Shown piece after piece: positions 52,037 through 60,509 of a stretch of 64,000 nucleotides of DNA. The notes under the pieces were generated by a model. That model worked only from the letters and a program-made list of their open reading frames with translations, had not been told where the DNA came from and made no database searches. Origin of the DNA: an uncultured Roseibium sp. (GTDB lineage: Bacteria; Pseudomonadota; Alphaproteobacteria; Rhizobiales; Stappiaceae); assembly GCF_963669205.1 (NCBI RefSeq), contig NZ_OY769915.1, forward strand, positions 718,001-782,000, in the 5' to 3' direction. Position numbers and translations under genes: made by a program. Positions within the stretch are counted from its first letter, which is position 1. Every line of letters begins with the position of its first letter.

Positions 52037-52061
52037 GATCCCCGATCAAGTCGGGGACGAC
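52037..52061. repeat. short palindromic repeat, inverted copy
   Basis: GATCCCCGATCAAGTCGGGGACGAC is the inverted partner of 51921-51945. It completes a nested arrangement of two repeat families between the permease gene and the flavoprotein gene. Confidence 0.7.
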
Positions 52062-52110
52062 CCTGCAGGAGATCGGCGAATTCAGCATCTCTGGATGAAA
52101 ACAAATCTGC

Positions 52111-53454
52111 CTATTCTTCCGCCGCACGCCATTCCTTCCAGCGCAGAACCAAATTGGCGCCGAGTTCGCGAAAAGGCTGGGGCGGCAGTTTCTTCGGACG
52201 CGCTTCTGCACAGAAATGGCGGGTGATCTCGCTGTCAACACCGCAGGCGAGATCGGCGGCGCCCATGCCGGTGAGCGTGCCGCGGGCGGTCCCGAGACCA
52301 TTCTGCACGCAGCCCGAATAGACACCGTCTTCCAGTTCCCGCATCACCGCGACCGAGTTCAGGCTGAGGCAAAGGTGCCCGGACCACGTGTATTCCATAT
52401 TCAGTCCCGCAAGTTGCGGAAACCGCTGATCGAACTTGCGCTGCATGACACAGGCCGCCCGCTCGAGGCTCCTTGCCGGGGGCTGCATGTCGGGTTTCAG
52501 CAGCGCGCAGGTGCGCGTGATGATCCGGTTGCCACCCTGCGCGGTGTCGATCCGGCGCATGGTGGTTCCCATCGGGTCCGACGGGGTCACGCCCCAGCGA
52601 GGTGATCCGCCTAACTTTGAGAGTTGATCCGCATCCAGTTCAGGGGTCATGACCGCGAACAGGAACAATTGCATCAGGCGGTCCTGTTCGTAGCCGAAAC
52701 TTTCCAGATGCCCGTTGACGGTGAGAATGATCTTGTCCGCCCTGACGTGTCCCTTGGGCGTGACGACTTTCCAGACTGCTCCGTCCCGCTGAAACTGCAT
52801 GACTGGGCTGTTTTCGAAAATTCGGACGCCCGCCTGCCGCAATCCGCGCGCCAGTCCTCGGATATAACCTGCCGGCTGCAGCATGACCGTCCCGGGCGTA
52901 TGGAGGCCGGACAGGTAATGGCGGCTGCCGGTGATCTCCGCCATCTGCCTTTCGTCCAGCATCTCGAAGGCTTCGCCGAGACCGGCAAGGTGCTGTGCAT
53001 AGCTTTCATTGTGCCGGACCGCCTTGGCGCTCGCCGCACCGTTTATCTTGCCTGCCCGGTCGAAGAAATTCGGATCGATCCCGAAAGCCTCCACCGCTTT
53101 GCCGGCGAAGTCGATGGCCTCGCGGTTGAGGCGGGTGATCGCCCGGTCGTCGCCTGCGCCGGCGTAATCCTCGGAGTTAAGTTCATGTGGCAGATCGATC
53201 ATGAAGCCGGAATTGCGCCCGGCTGAACTTTCCGCGATCCGGCATGCGTCCAGGACCACGACGCGCATGCCCGGATCGATCTGGGTGAGACGCCGGGCTG
53301 CGGACAGACCGGCGAAACCGGCGCCGACGATGACGATATCGGCGGACGTGGAACCGGACAATGTGTCCGCCTCCGGCTGGTCCGCCAGTATCCGGTTCCA
53401 GGCGGCTGGGCCGGCCAGATCCGGAAGTCTCCTGGCGGACCTCAGTGCTGTCAT
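52111..53454 (-). CDS. FAD-dependent (DAO-fold) amine/imino-acid oxidoreductase
   Basis: 447-aa flavoprotein of the D-amino-acid oxidase/PuuB type. The FAD-binding motif is IVIVGAGFAGLSAARRL near 40-56, then GRNSGFMIDLP near 77 and the C-terminal YSGCVQNGLGTARGTLTGM that contacts the isoalloxazine. It probably oxidises a secondary amine or D-imino acid to an imine. Its start overlaps the ALDH stop (ATGA), making it the last gene of the GntR-DapA-ALDH-DAO operon. In hydroxyproline pathways this slot is the D-hydroxyproline dehydrogenase; in putrescine pathways it is PuuB. Confidence 0.9.
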   Translation of the reverse strand: MTALRSARRLPDLAGPAAWNRILADQPEADTLSGSTSADIVIVGAGFAGLSAARRLTQIDPGMRVVVLDACRIAESSAGRNSGFMIDLPHELNSEDYAGAGDDRAITRLNREAIDFAGKAVEAFGIDPNFFDRAGKINGAASAKAVRHNESYAQHLAGLGEAFEMLDERQMAEITGSRHYLSGLHTPGTVMLQPAGYIRGLARGLRQAGVRIFENSPVMQFQRDGAVWKVVTPKGHVRADKIILTVNGHLESFGYEQDRLMQLFLFAVMTPELDADQLSKLGGSPRWGVTPSDPMGTTMRRIDTAQGGNRIITRTCALLKPDMQPPARSLERAACVMQRKFDQRFPQLAGLNMEYTWSGHLCLSLNSVAVMRELEDGVYSGCVQNGLGTARGTLTGMGAADLACGVDSEITRHFCAEARPKKLPPQPFRELGANLVLRWKEWRAAEE

Positions 53455-54950
53455 CCCACGGCCTCGTCCTCGTTGTCGGAAAGGTCGAGCCAGATTGTCT
53501 TGAGCTGCGTGTACTGATCATGCGCCGCAAGGCTGTTGTCGCGGCCGCCGAAGCCGGACTGCTTGTAGCCGCCGAAAGGCGTTGCGATATCGCCTTCGCC
53601 GAAACAGTTGACCGTCACGGTCCCGGCGCGGATGGCGCGCGCACCGCGCAGGGCCTTCTTCGTGTTGGCCGTGAAGATCGAGGCCGCCAGGCCGTATTCG
53701 GTTGAATTGGCCAGTTCGATCGCTTCGTCGAACCCGGACACCGTCATGACGTTCAGAACCGGGCCGAAAATTTCTTCGCGTGCAACGCTGGACCCAGCCG
53801 GTGCTTCCAGGATTGTCGGTTCGACGAATGCGTTGTCCCGTGTCTTGCCGCCCATCAGTACATGCGCGCCCGTATCCAGATAAGAGCAAACCTTGCCGTA
53901 ATGCGCCGAAGACACAAGCGCGCCGACCCGGTGTTCCGGATCGAGCGGATCGCCCATGGTCCATTCGCGGGCATGGGCAAAAATGCGTTCCAGCAAGGCG
54001 TCCTTGATATCGTCCTCTACGATGAGCCGCGAGCTGGCCGAGCAGTTTTCGCCCATGTTCCAAAACGCGCCGTTGACGACATGCGCCGCAACGCGGTCGA
54101 GGTTTCCCGCGTCCTTCAGGACAACGCACGGGTTCTTGCCGCCCATTTCCAGAACGACTTCCTTCAGATTGCTGTCGGCCGCATAGCGCAGGAAGCGGCG
54201 TCCTGTCTCGGTCGAACCGGTGAAGGAGACCATGTCGACATCCATGTGCCGGCCAAGCGGTTCGCCGACATCGGGTCCGGTGCCCGGAACGACGTTGAAG
54301 ACACCGCGCGGGATGCCGGCCTCCATGGCAAGTTCGGCGACCCGCAAGGCTGTGAGGGAAGTTTCTTCCGCCGGTTTCACGATCACCGAGCATCCCGCGG
54401 CAAGCGCAGGACCGATTTTCCACGCCAGCATCAGCAGCGGAAAGTTCCAGGGCAGGACGAGGCCGACCACGCCGACAGGCTCGCGCACGATCATCGCGAT
54501 ATGATTGTCGGAGGCCGGGGACACCTGGTCATAGATCTTGTCGATCGCTTCGGCATGCCACTTCAGGCAATGGATCGTCTCGGGAACGTCCACGGTCTCG
54601 CAATCGAGGATCGTCTTGCCGCTGTCGACGCTCTCCATGACCGCAAGTTCGCGCCGGTTGCGTGTCAGCAGCTTGGCGAAGCGGATCAGGATGTCCTTGC
54701 GCTCCGACGGATGCAGTCTGGACCAGCGCCCGTCCTCGAACGCTTCGCGCGCTTTCAGAACCGCGAAGTCGACATCCTCTGCGCCGCAGGCCGCAATTTC
54801 CGCGATCGTCTCACCCGTTGCCGGATTGACGCTTGCAAATGTCTTTCCAGAAGATGCGGGGCGGTACCCCCCGTCGATGAAGGCATTTGTCGGCGGGGTG
54901 AGTTTTGCGGCAAGCGCGCGGTATTCTTCGTGTGTCAGAAGATCAGTCAT
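53451..54950 (-). CDS. NAD(P)-dependent aldehyde dehydrogenase
   Basis: 499-aa aldehyde dehydrogenase. VLPWNFPLLMLAWKIGPALAAG near 165-186, the cofactor loop FTGSTETGR near 240, the general base Glu in LEMGGKNP near 262, the catalytic Cys in NMGENCSASSRL near 296, and EIFGPVLNV near 394. It resembles PuuC-type and ketoglutarate-semialdehyde-type enzymes, which cannot be separated by eye. The ATG at 54950 has AGGAG at 7 nt. It sits 2 nt after the DapA-family gene and overlaps the DAO gene. Confidence 0.93.
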   Translation of the reverse strand: MTDLLTHEEYRALAAKLTPPTNAFIDGGYRPASSGKTFASVNPATGETIAEIAACGAEDVDFAVLKAREAFEDGRWSRLHPSERKDILIRFAKLLTRNRRELAVMESVDSGKTILDCETVDVPETIHCLKWHAEAIDKIYDQVSPASDNHIAMIVREPVGVVGLVLPWNFPLLMLAWKIGPALAAGCSVIVKPAEETSLTALRVAELAMEAGIPRGVFNVVPGTGPDVGEPLGRHMDVDMVSFTGSTETGRRFLRYAADSNLKEVVLEMGGKNPCVVLKDAGNLDRVAAHVVNGAFWNMGENCSASSRLIVEDDIKDALLERIFAHAREWTMGDPLDPEHRVGALVSSAHYGKVCSYLDTGAHVLMGGKTRDNAFVEPTILEAPAGSSVAREEIFGPVLNVMTVSGFDEAIELANSTEYGLAASIFTANTKKALRGARAIRAGTVTVNCFGEGDIATPFGGYKQSGFGGRDNSLAAHDQYTQLKTIWLDLSDNEDEAVG

Positions 54951-54952
54951 GC

Positions 54953-55870
54953 TCACGCTCCTGCCGAGATGTCTTGGATGGTGGATTTCAGGACACGGAT
55001 GACCTGTTCCAGCTGCCGCTTGTCGTCCTTGTTCAGCGCTTTCAGCGGTGGGCGTGGCGGACCGGCGTGAAGACCGGTCATTTCAACCCCGTGCTTGACG
55101 CACTGGATAAACTTGCCGCCCTGTTCCAGAACGCGCATCAGCGGCATCATCGCGGACATGATCCGGCGGCCCTTGGTGAAATCGCCCTGCACGGCGCAGG
55201 CCCGGTAGAGCGCGACGTGCTCGTGCGGCAGGAAATTGGATCCGGCACAGACCCAGCTGCGCGCACCCCAGGCAAAAAACTCCAGAGCCTGGTCGTCCAT
55301 GCCGCAGGACATCTGGATATGGGGATAGTCGCGTGCGAGAAGGTGGACGCGGTTTATGTCCCCGGAGCTTTCCTTGATCGCACACACATTGCGCGAGCGT
55401 CCGACCCGGTCGAGAAACTCCTCGCCCATGTTCACACCCATCCGTCCCGGATAGTTGTAGAGCATGATCGGCAGGTCGGCGGCCCGGTCGATGGTCAGGA
55501 CGTTGAGCGCGTTTTCACGTTCCGTCGGCACCGCGTAGGGCGGTGTCGCCACCAGCAGCGCCGCCGCACCAAGCTGTGCGCCGCCTTCGGCAAGGGCGAC
55601 GGAATCCGGCGTTCGCATGGTGCCTGTGCCGACGATCAGGGGCAGCCGTCCAGCCAGTTTCTCCTGCGTGAAGCGTGCGAGTTCAAGCCGCTCCTCGACG
55701 GTCTGGGTGTAGTTCTCACCGGTTGAACCGCCGGAAATCAGCCCGTGAACACCGCTGTCGACAAGGTGGTCGATCACCTTTTCAAGCGCGTCCCAGACGA
55801 CATTGCCGTCATCGTCATAGGGAGTGACCACGGGCGTATAGATGCCCTCGAAAGCCATGATGGGTGTCAT
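54953..55870 (-). CDS. DapA family lyase/deaminase
   Basis: 305-aa class I aldolase-type enzyme of the dihydrodipicolinate synthase superfamily. The GGSTGENYTQTVEER phosphate-like loop is near 45, the Tyr in LYNYPGR near 140 and the Schiff-base Lys in CAIKESSGD near 168, so the active site is intact. It is not biosynthetic DapA by context. In hydroxyproline catabolism a member of this family deaminates pyrroline-4-hydroxy-2-carboxylate to ketoglutarate semialdehyde, the substrate type for the ALDH encoded next. The start may be 55870 or 55858. Confidence 0.9.
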   Translation of the reverse strand: MTPIMAFEGIYTPVVTPYDDDGNVVWDALEKVIDHLVDSGVHGLISGGSTGENYTQTVEERLELARFTQEKLAGRLPLIVGTGTMRTPDSVALAEGGAQLGAAALLVATPPYAVPTERENALNVLTIDRAADLPIMLYNYPGRMGVNMGEEFLDRVGRSRNVCAIKESSGDINRVHLLARDYPHIQMSCGMDDQALEFFAWGARSWVCAGSNFLPHEHVALYRACAVQGDFTKGRRIMSAMMPLMRVLEQGGKFIQCVKHGVEMTGLHAGPPRPPLKALNKDDKRQLEQVIRVLKSTIQDISAGA

Positions 55871-55877
55871 AGGGTCC

Positions 55878-56588
55878 TCATGCGGATTTCTGTTTCGGCG
55901 GGACGCCGAGCGGCGCTTCCAGCCCGTCCGGCATCACGAACAATTCAATCTGGTCGCGCGACAGCGCCCAGTGCTCCAACGCCAGCTCTGCGGCGCGATC
56001 CTCATCGCCGTTTTCGATACAGGCGATCATTTCATCGTGCTGCGCGCATGCCAGGGCCAGACGGTCTTCCTTGGCCCCGGACTTCGGCTTGAAGAACGTC
56101 ATTGCAATCCGGGTGTGATCGATCAGCAGCCTGTCAAGGCTGGCGAGCAGGTAGCCGTTTCCGGCCATCTGCCCGGTGATGCGGTGAAACTGGTCATTGG
56201 TGAGCGCGCGATCCGTCGTGTCTCCCGACCGAAGCGCTTCGCGGAAGGCTTCCTGTGCCTGCTTCAGGTCCTCGATCTGGGACGGCCTGGCGTTCTGGAC
56301 GGCCAGTCGCAGGATCGAGCTGTAGATGAGTGGCGCGGCCAGGAAGAAGTCGCGGAGCGTGTAATGCGTCATGTCGGACACCCGCGCGCCGCGGTTCTGC
56401 TGCAGCACCACGAAGCCTTCACCCGCCAGTTGCTGAAGCACCTCGCGCAAGGGGGTGCGCGACAGACCGTAGCGGTCGCACAGCTCTCCCTCTTCGAGCG
56501 AACTTCCGGGCACCCGGTCGAGCGTCAGGATGGCTCGTTTCAGATCTTCATAGGCGAGCGACTTCGCGCTGCCGCGCATATTGGGCAT
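55878..56588 (-). CDS. GntR family (FadR/FCD-type) transcriptional regulator
   Basis: 236-aa regulator with a GntR winged helix (residues ~8-72, AYEDLKRAILTLDRVPGSSLEEGELCDRYGLSRTPLREVLQQLAGEGFV) and an all-helical FCD ligand domain. The FCD metal-type residues (NDQFHRITGQMAGN, HDEMIACIENGDEDRAAELALEHW) are visible. The ATG at 56588 is chosen because the frame upstream is non-conserved. First gene of the GntR-DapA-ALDH-DAO operon, with a palindromic operator 33 nt upstream. Likely a repressor relieved by a pathway intermediate. Confidence 0.9.
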   Translation of the reverse strand: MPNMRGSAKSLAYEDLKRAILTLDRVPGSSLEEGELCDRYGLSRTPLREVLQQLAGEGFVVLQQNRGARVSDMTHYTLRDFFLAAPLIYSSILRLAVQNARPSQIEDLKQAQEAFREALRSGDTTDRALTNDQFHRITGQMAGNGYLLASLDRLLIDHTRIAMTFFKPKSGAKEDRLALACAQHDEMIACIENGDEDRAAELALEHWALSRDQIELFVMPDGLEAPLGVPPKQKSA

Positions 56589-56620
56589 GTCAATTCCCCA
56601 ACCGATTTTTGTTGACCTGT

Positions 56621-56641
56621 TTGTATACATGATGAATACAA
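56621..56641. promoter_or_regulatory. GntR/FCD-type operator
   Basis: TTGTAT-N9-ATACAA is a perfect 6-bp inverted repeat containing TGTATACA, the kind of A/T-rich palindrome FCD-GntR proteins bind. It lies between the GntR operon and the divergent GlxA-type regulator and could control both. Confidence 0.65.
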
Positions 56642-56716
56642 TAGCAACACAAGAATTATACAAAGGCGTCGTCGAGGCTCATGAACCGGAGGCGACAGGG
56701 GCCGGAGAAAAGCGAC

Positions 56717-57694
56717 ATGTCCCGCACAACCGACGTCAGCTTTCTTTTGCTGGACGATTTTTCCCACATCGCGTTTTCCTGCGCCGTCGAGCCGCTGCGC
56801 ATTGCCAATCTGCTTTCGGGCAAGGAACTCTATCGATGGCGTCTGGTCTCGCCGTCGGGGGAAAGCGCGGTTTGTTCGAACCGCACCGTTACGCTCGTGG
56901 ATCAGGGGCTTGATCCACTCCCTCCCAGAGGAAGCCTGTTCCTGATTTCCGGTCTGAATGTCGGCGAACGGGCGTCGCCCGACGTCCTTGCCTTCATTCG
57001 CCGCGAACGGGCGCGGGGCACCCGGATCGGTGCGCTCTGTTCAGGTGCCTTTGTGCTTGCCAAGGCCGGCCTGCTGGACAACCGGCGTGCGGCCATGCAC
57101 TGGGCCTTTCACGACAGTTTCCAGGAGAATTTTCCCGAGGTGGAACTGGTGCGCAATGTCTTCGTGGCCGACGAGGCCTTCGTGACCGCTTCCGGTGGAA
57201 CGGCGGCGACCGACCTTATGCTGCACCTGATCGGGGAAACCCACGGTCTCGACCTGGCGATGGCGATCGCTGATCAGATGGTCTATTCGGGCGTGCGTCC
57301 GGCGCATGCAACGCAGCAGATTTCAGTCCAGGCGCGCTACGGCATCCGCAATCCGCACATCGCAGAGGCGATCCGTCTCCTGAACGAAAGCGCCCCGTTC
57401 TACATGCCGACCTCGGAGATCGCGCGGCGCATCGGCATTTCGACCCGCCAGCTGGAAAGACTGTTCCAGAAGCACCTGAAAATGTCGCCTAAGAAATACG
57501 CGATCAATCAGAAGCTGACCAAGGCACGGAACCTTCTGCTGCAGACCGAGCAATCGATTTCGGAAATCGCGCTCGCCTGCGGATACGAGTCGCCGTCCCA
57601 TTTCATCCGGACCTATCAGAACCGGTTTGGCGTGACGCCGCACAATCAGCGCGTCTTTGCACAGGACACGCTGTCTGTGCACCAGATCGCGTAA
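56717..57694 (+). CDS. GlxA family (DJ-1/PfpI + AraC) transcriptional regulator, GbdR/CdhR-like
   Basis: 325-aa regulator. An N-terminal GATase1/DJ-1-like domain spans residues ~5-190 (SFLLLDDFSHIAFSCAVEPLRIANLL, RIGALCSGAFVLAKAGLLDNRRAAMHW, TASGGTAATDLML). A C-terminal AraC double helix-turn-helix follows (SEIARRIGISTRQLERLFQKHLKMSPKKY, SISEIALACGYESPSHFIRTYQNRFGVTP). This architecture is that of GbdR and CdhR, activators for glycine betaine and carnitine breakdown. The ATG at 56717 has GGAGA at 8 nt. It is divergent from the GntR operon. Confidence 0.92.
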   Translation: MSRTTDVSFLLLDDFSHIAFSCAVEPLRIANLLSGKELYRWRLVSPSGESAVCSNRTVTLVDQGLDPLPPRGSLFLISGLNVGERASPDVLAFIRRERARGTRIGALCSGAFVLAKAGLLDNRRAAMHWAFHDSFQENFPEVELVRNVFVADEAFVTASGGTAATDLMLHLIGETHGLDLAMAIADQMVYSGVRPAHATQQISVQARYGIRNPHIAEAIRLLNESAPFYMPTSEIARRIGISTRQLERLFQKHLKMSPKKYAINQKLTKARNLLLQTEQSISEIALACGYESPSHFIRTYQNRFGVTPHNQRVFAQDTLSVHQIA

Positions 57695-57729
57695 TGGGAA
57701 CGGCGGCAGACGCAGCCTGCAAGGAAACT

Positions 57730-58905
57730 TCAGTTCAGCGGCAGCCGCCGGAAGCGGCCCGGCATGGCCGGGTCTTGGAAGTGATCCAGCGGCCCGTTGT
57801 CGGCGAAATGCCGGTGCCAGCGGGCGAGGGCGCTGCGGTCGAGTGTGACGCCGAGCCCCGGACCTTCAGGCACGGCAATCACGTTGTTGGTCTGCCGGAA
57901 GGGGCCGCCTTCAACGACATCGCCGACCTGCCAGCGGAACAGGGACTGGCTTGGTTCTGTTATCCAGGGCATGGCCGCCGAGATGTGCAGGTAACCGGCG
58001 GTCGCAATGCCCGCATCTCCGGAATAGCACCAGAAGCCGACACCCATGGCCTCGCAGGCGCCGATGAAGCGCACGGTCCGGGCGATGCCGCCCAGAACGG
58101 CAAAATTTGTCACGATGTAGTCCGGCGCACCCAGGCTGACGGCACGGCGGATATCCGGAACATGGCTCGACATTCGGATCGAGGAGTGTTTGCGCAGCTC
58201 CGCCATGTCCTCGAAGGTCGCGACCGGGTCTTCATAGTTGCGGATGTCATAGGGTTCGATCTCCCGGAAGATCCGGATAGCGCTCGGCAGCGACCATTGC
58301 ATGTTGCTGTCCAGCCGCAGCATGGCGTCCGGCCCGAGCGCCGCACGCAGGGCCTTGACCGTATCGATCTCAAGCTTCGGATCCCCGAGGATCAGTTTGC
58401 CTTCGAACAGGGTTGCGCCGTGCTCATCGCGCATGCGCAGACAGTAGTCGGCAACCTCCCCGGGGCTCATCTCTCCGCCGGCGCGAAAGGCGAAATACTC
58501 GGTAAAGGGGATGTCCTTGCGCACGGCGCCGCCGAGCAGCCGGTAGAGCGGCTCTCCCGACACCTTTCCGCGCAGATCCCACAAGGCAATCTCGATCGCC
58601 CCGAAGGCCTTTACAACGGAACTGTCATCGGTGTTCTGCACGATCTGCCATGGCGGAACGCACAGGCTTTCGCATCCGGCAATGTCCAGCGGGTCCGCTC
58701 CGATCAGCCGCTCGCCCATATGCCGGATCGTTGTCAGAACGTCGACCGATGGGGCTTCGCCGAGGCCGGTGAGACCCTGATCGGTCTCCACTTCGATGAT
58801 GGTTTTCGATGTGCCCGGGTAGTGACCGCCGGTCCACCACATCGGTTTTTCCAGGGGGATATTGACCGGCGTTGCCTTGAGGCCGGTGATCTTAATACCA
58901 GGCAT
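57730..58905 (-). CDS. enolase-superfamily protein with atypical active site
   Basis: 391-aa mandelate racemase/muconate lactonising-type protein. Metal ligands Asp199 (RLDSN) and Glu225 (NYEDP) and Lys170 (FEGK) are present. As aligned by eye, the usual KxK is ExK, and the His-Asp pair of racemase/dehydratase members appears replaced (VTNFAV; WCYSGD). Segments such as IPFTEYFAFR and LIGADPLDI recall the glucarate-dehydratase side of the superfamily. The ATG at 58905 lies within the end of the MttB gene (14-nt overlap), so the two are coupled; the frame is open to 59244 but that part is antisense to nothing conserved. Confidence 0.85.
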   Translation of the reverse strand: MPGIKITGLKATPVNIPLEKPMWWTGGHYPGTSKTIIEVETDQGLTGLGEAPSVDVLTTIRHMGERLIGADPLDIAGCESLCVPPWQIVQNTDDSSVVKAFGAIEIALWDLRGKVSGEPLYRLLGGAVRKDIPFTEYFAFRAGGEMSPGEVADYCLRMRDEHGATLFEGKLILGDPKLEIDTVKALRAALGPDAMLRLDSNMQWSLPSAIRIFREIEPYDIRNYEDPVATFEDMAELRKHSSIRMSSHVPDIRRAVSLGAPDYIVTNFAVLGGIARTVRFIGACEAMGVGFWCYSGDAGIATAGYLHISAAMPWITEPSQSLFRWQVGDVVEGGPFRQTNNVIAVPEGPGLGVTLDRSALARWHRHFADNGPLDHFQDPAMPGRFRRLPLN

Positions 58906-60406
58906 CGGGCAGCTCTTCCTTGCGGCGTGCAACGAAGGCTTCAAGCTCCTCGCGTGTTGCTTCGTCCATTGACGGCGGCTGGTAGTCTGCGAGCATGGTC
59001 TGCCAGCGATCGAAGGCGCGCCGGCGCATGTCCTTCGATCCGCCTTCCTCCCAGCTTTCCACGTTCTCGCTGTCCGAGAGCCTGGGCTCGTAGAAGGCCG
59101 TCTGGTAGTTCCGCATCGTATGCGCCGAGCCGAGAAAATGTCCGCCCGGCCCGACTTCGCCATAGGCGTCCCGCGCGAAAGCCTCGTCCGATGTGTCGAG
59201 GCCACCGCCAAGCACCTTCTGGTAGGAACCGAGCCGGTCGGCATCCATGATCAGTTTTTCGAAGCCCGTGCACAGGCCACCCTCCAGCCAGCCCGCCGCG
59301 TGCAGGACGAAGTTCGCCCCGGCCAGCATGGTCGAATGCATGCTGTCCGCGCTTTCGTAGGCGGTCTGGGCGTCCTCGATTTTCGAGGCGGTGAGGGAGC
59401 CGCCGCATCGAAGCGGCAAACCGGCACGGCGCGCCAGCTGTCCGATGGCATAGTTGGACACCACCGGTTCGGGCATGCCGAAGGTCGGGGCACCGCTTTT
59501 CAGGCTCATGGAACTGAGAAAGTTCCCGAGCACGAAAGGCGCGCCCGGCCGGACAAGCTGAGAGAACGCGCAGACCATCATCGCTTCGGCCATGGCCTGG
59601 CAGATCGAGGCGGCCGTCGAGACGGGGCCCATGGCGCCGGAGAGAATGAACGGCGCGACGACGATCCCCTGTCCGCGGCCGCAATAGACGCGGACGGCCT
59701 CGCTCACCACCTTGTCCACCAGGAGCGGCGAGTTGGTGTTGACATTGCCCATGATCACGCAATCGCGCTCCATCACATCGCGCCCGAAGACGATTTCGGC
59801 CATGGCGACGCTGTCTTCTGCCCGGCTCATTTCGGTGATCGCACCCAGATGCGGCTTGTCGCTCAGTGTCATGTGCGCGAACAGCATGTCGAGATGGCGC
59901 TTCGAAACCGGAACGTCACAGGGTTCGCAGGTCACGAAGCCGCCGTGATGCAGATAGGGATGCATGTAGGTGAGCCGGACGAGGTTCTCGAAGCTTTCCA
60001 TGTCGCCATACCGGCGTCCGCCCTTAAGGTCGCGCACGAAAGGCGATCCGTAAACCGGTGCGAACACCTGGTTGGTGCCGCCGATCGTCACGGTTTTCTG
60101 AGGATTGCGCGCGAGCTGTCTGAATTCCCGCGGTGCCCTGCTGCAAAGCGCGCGGACAAAGGCGGCATCCGCGCGCACCAGGTCCCCTTCCAGGCGTGCG
60201 CCTGCCTCGCGCCAGATGCGCAGGGCCTCGGGGTCATCGCGGAAGGCGATGCCGACCTCTTCGAAAATCCAGTCGACCTGGGCCTCGAGCGCCACGATCT
60301 GCTCTTCAGCCAGGATGTTGATGTCAGGCAGGACGCGCCTGATGAACGGGGCTTCCCGTTTGCTTGCTGCACTGCGTCCGCGTGCCGCGCGTGCACGTCT
60401 CGCCAT
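58892..60406 (-). CDS. trimethylamine methyltransferase (MttB) family protein, second copy
   Basis: 504-aa MttB/MtgB-family protein, clearly homologous to 45518-47065 but far diverged. Matching blocks include VDWIFEEVGIAFRDDPEALRIWREAGA near 45, PVYGSPFVRDLKGGRRYGD near 120, MGNVNTNSPLLVDKVVSEA near 230, FGMPEPVVSNYAIGQLARRAGLPLRCGGSLTASK near 320, and GPGGHFLGSAHTMRNYQTAFYEP near 430. It has an Arg/Ala-rich N-terminal tail and no amber codon. The ATG at 60406 has AAAGG at 7 nt. Transcribed with the second enolase gene and divergent from a LysR gene. Confidence 0.88.
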   Translation of the reverse strand: MARRARAARGRSAASKREAPFIRRVLPDINILAEEQIVALEAQVDWIFEEVGIAFRDDPEALRIWREAGARLEGDLVRADAAFVRALCSRAPREFRQLARNPQKTVTIGGTNQVFAPVYGSPFVRDLKGGRRYGDMESFENLVRLTYMHPYLHHGGFVTCEPCDVPVSKRHLDMLFAHMTLSDKPHLGAITEMSRAEDSVAMAEIVFGRDVMERDCVIMGNVNTNSPLLVDKVVSEAVRVYCGRGQGIVVAPFILSGAMGPVSTAASICQAMAEAMMVCAFSQLVRPGAPFVLGNFLSSMSLKSGAPTFGMPEPVVSNYAIGQLARRAGLPLRCGGSLTASKIEDAQTAYESADSMHSTMLAGANFVLHAAGWLEGGLCTGFEKLIMDADRLGSYQKVLGGGLDTSDEAFARDAYGEVGPGGHFLGSAHTMRNYQTAFYEPRLSDSENVESWEEGGSKDMRRRAFDRWQTMLADYQPPSMDEATREELEAFVARRKEELPDAWY

Positions 60407-60482
60407 GGGTTTGCCTTTCACGGAACCGACCAGGCAAATCTAGAGCCCGACGGAGATCTTGTGACGATTGAAAAATTTCGCG

Positions 60483-60509
60483 CTTTGCATAAACTGAAAT
60501 TATGCAAAG
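60483..60509. promoter_or_regulatory. perfect 10-bp dyad over the lysR start, probable operator
   Basis: CTTTGCATAA-N7-TTATGCAAAG has perfect 10-bp arms. The right arm contains the ATG of the LysR gene, and the site is 77 nt from the divergent MttB start. Binding here would block LysR expression (autoregulation) and could activate mttB. Confidence 0.7.
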
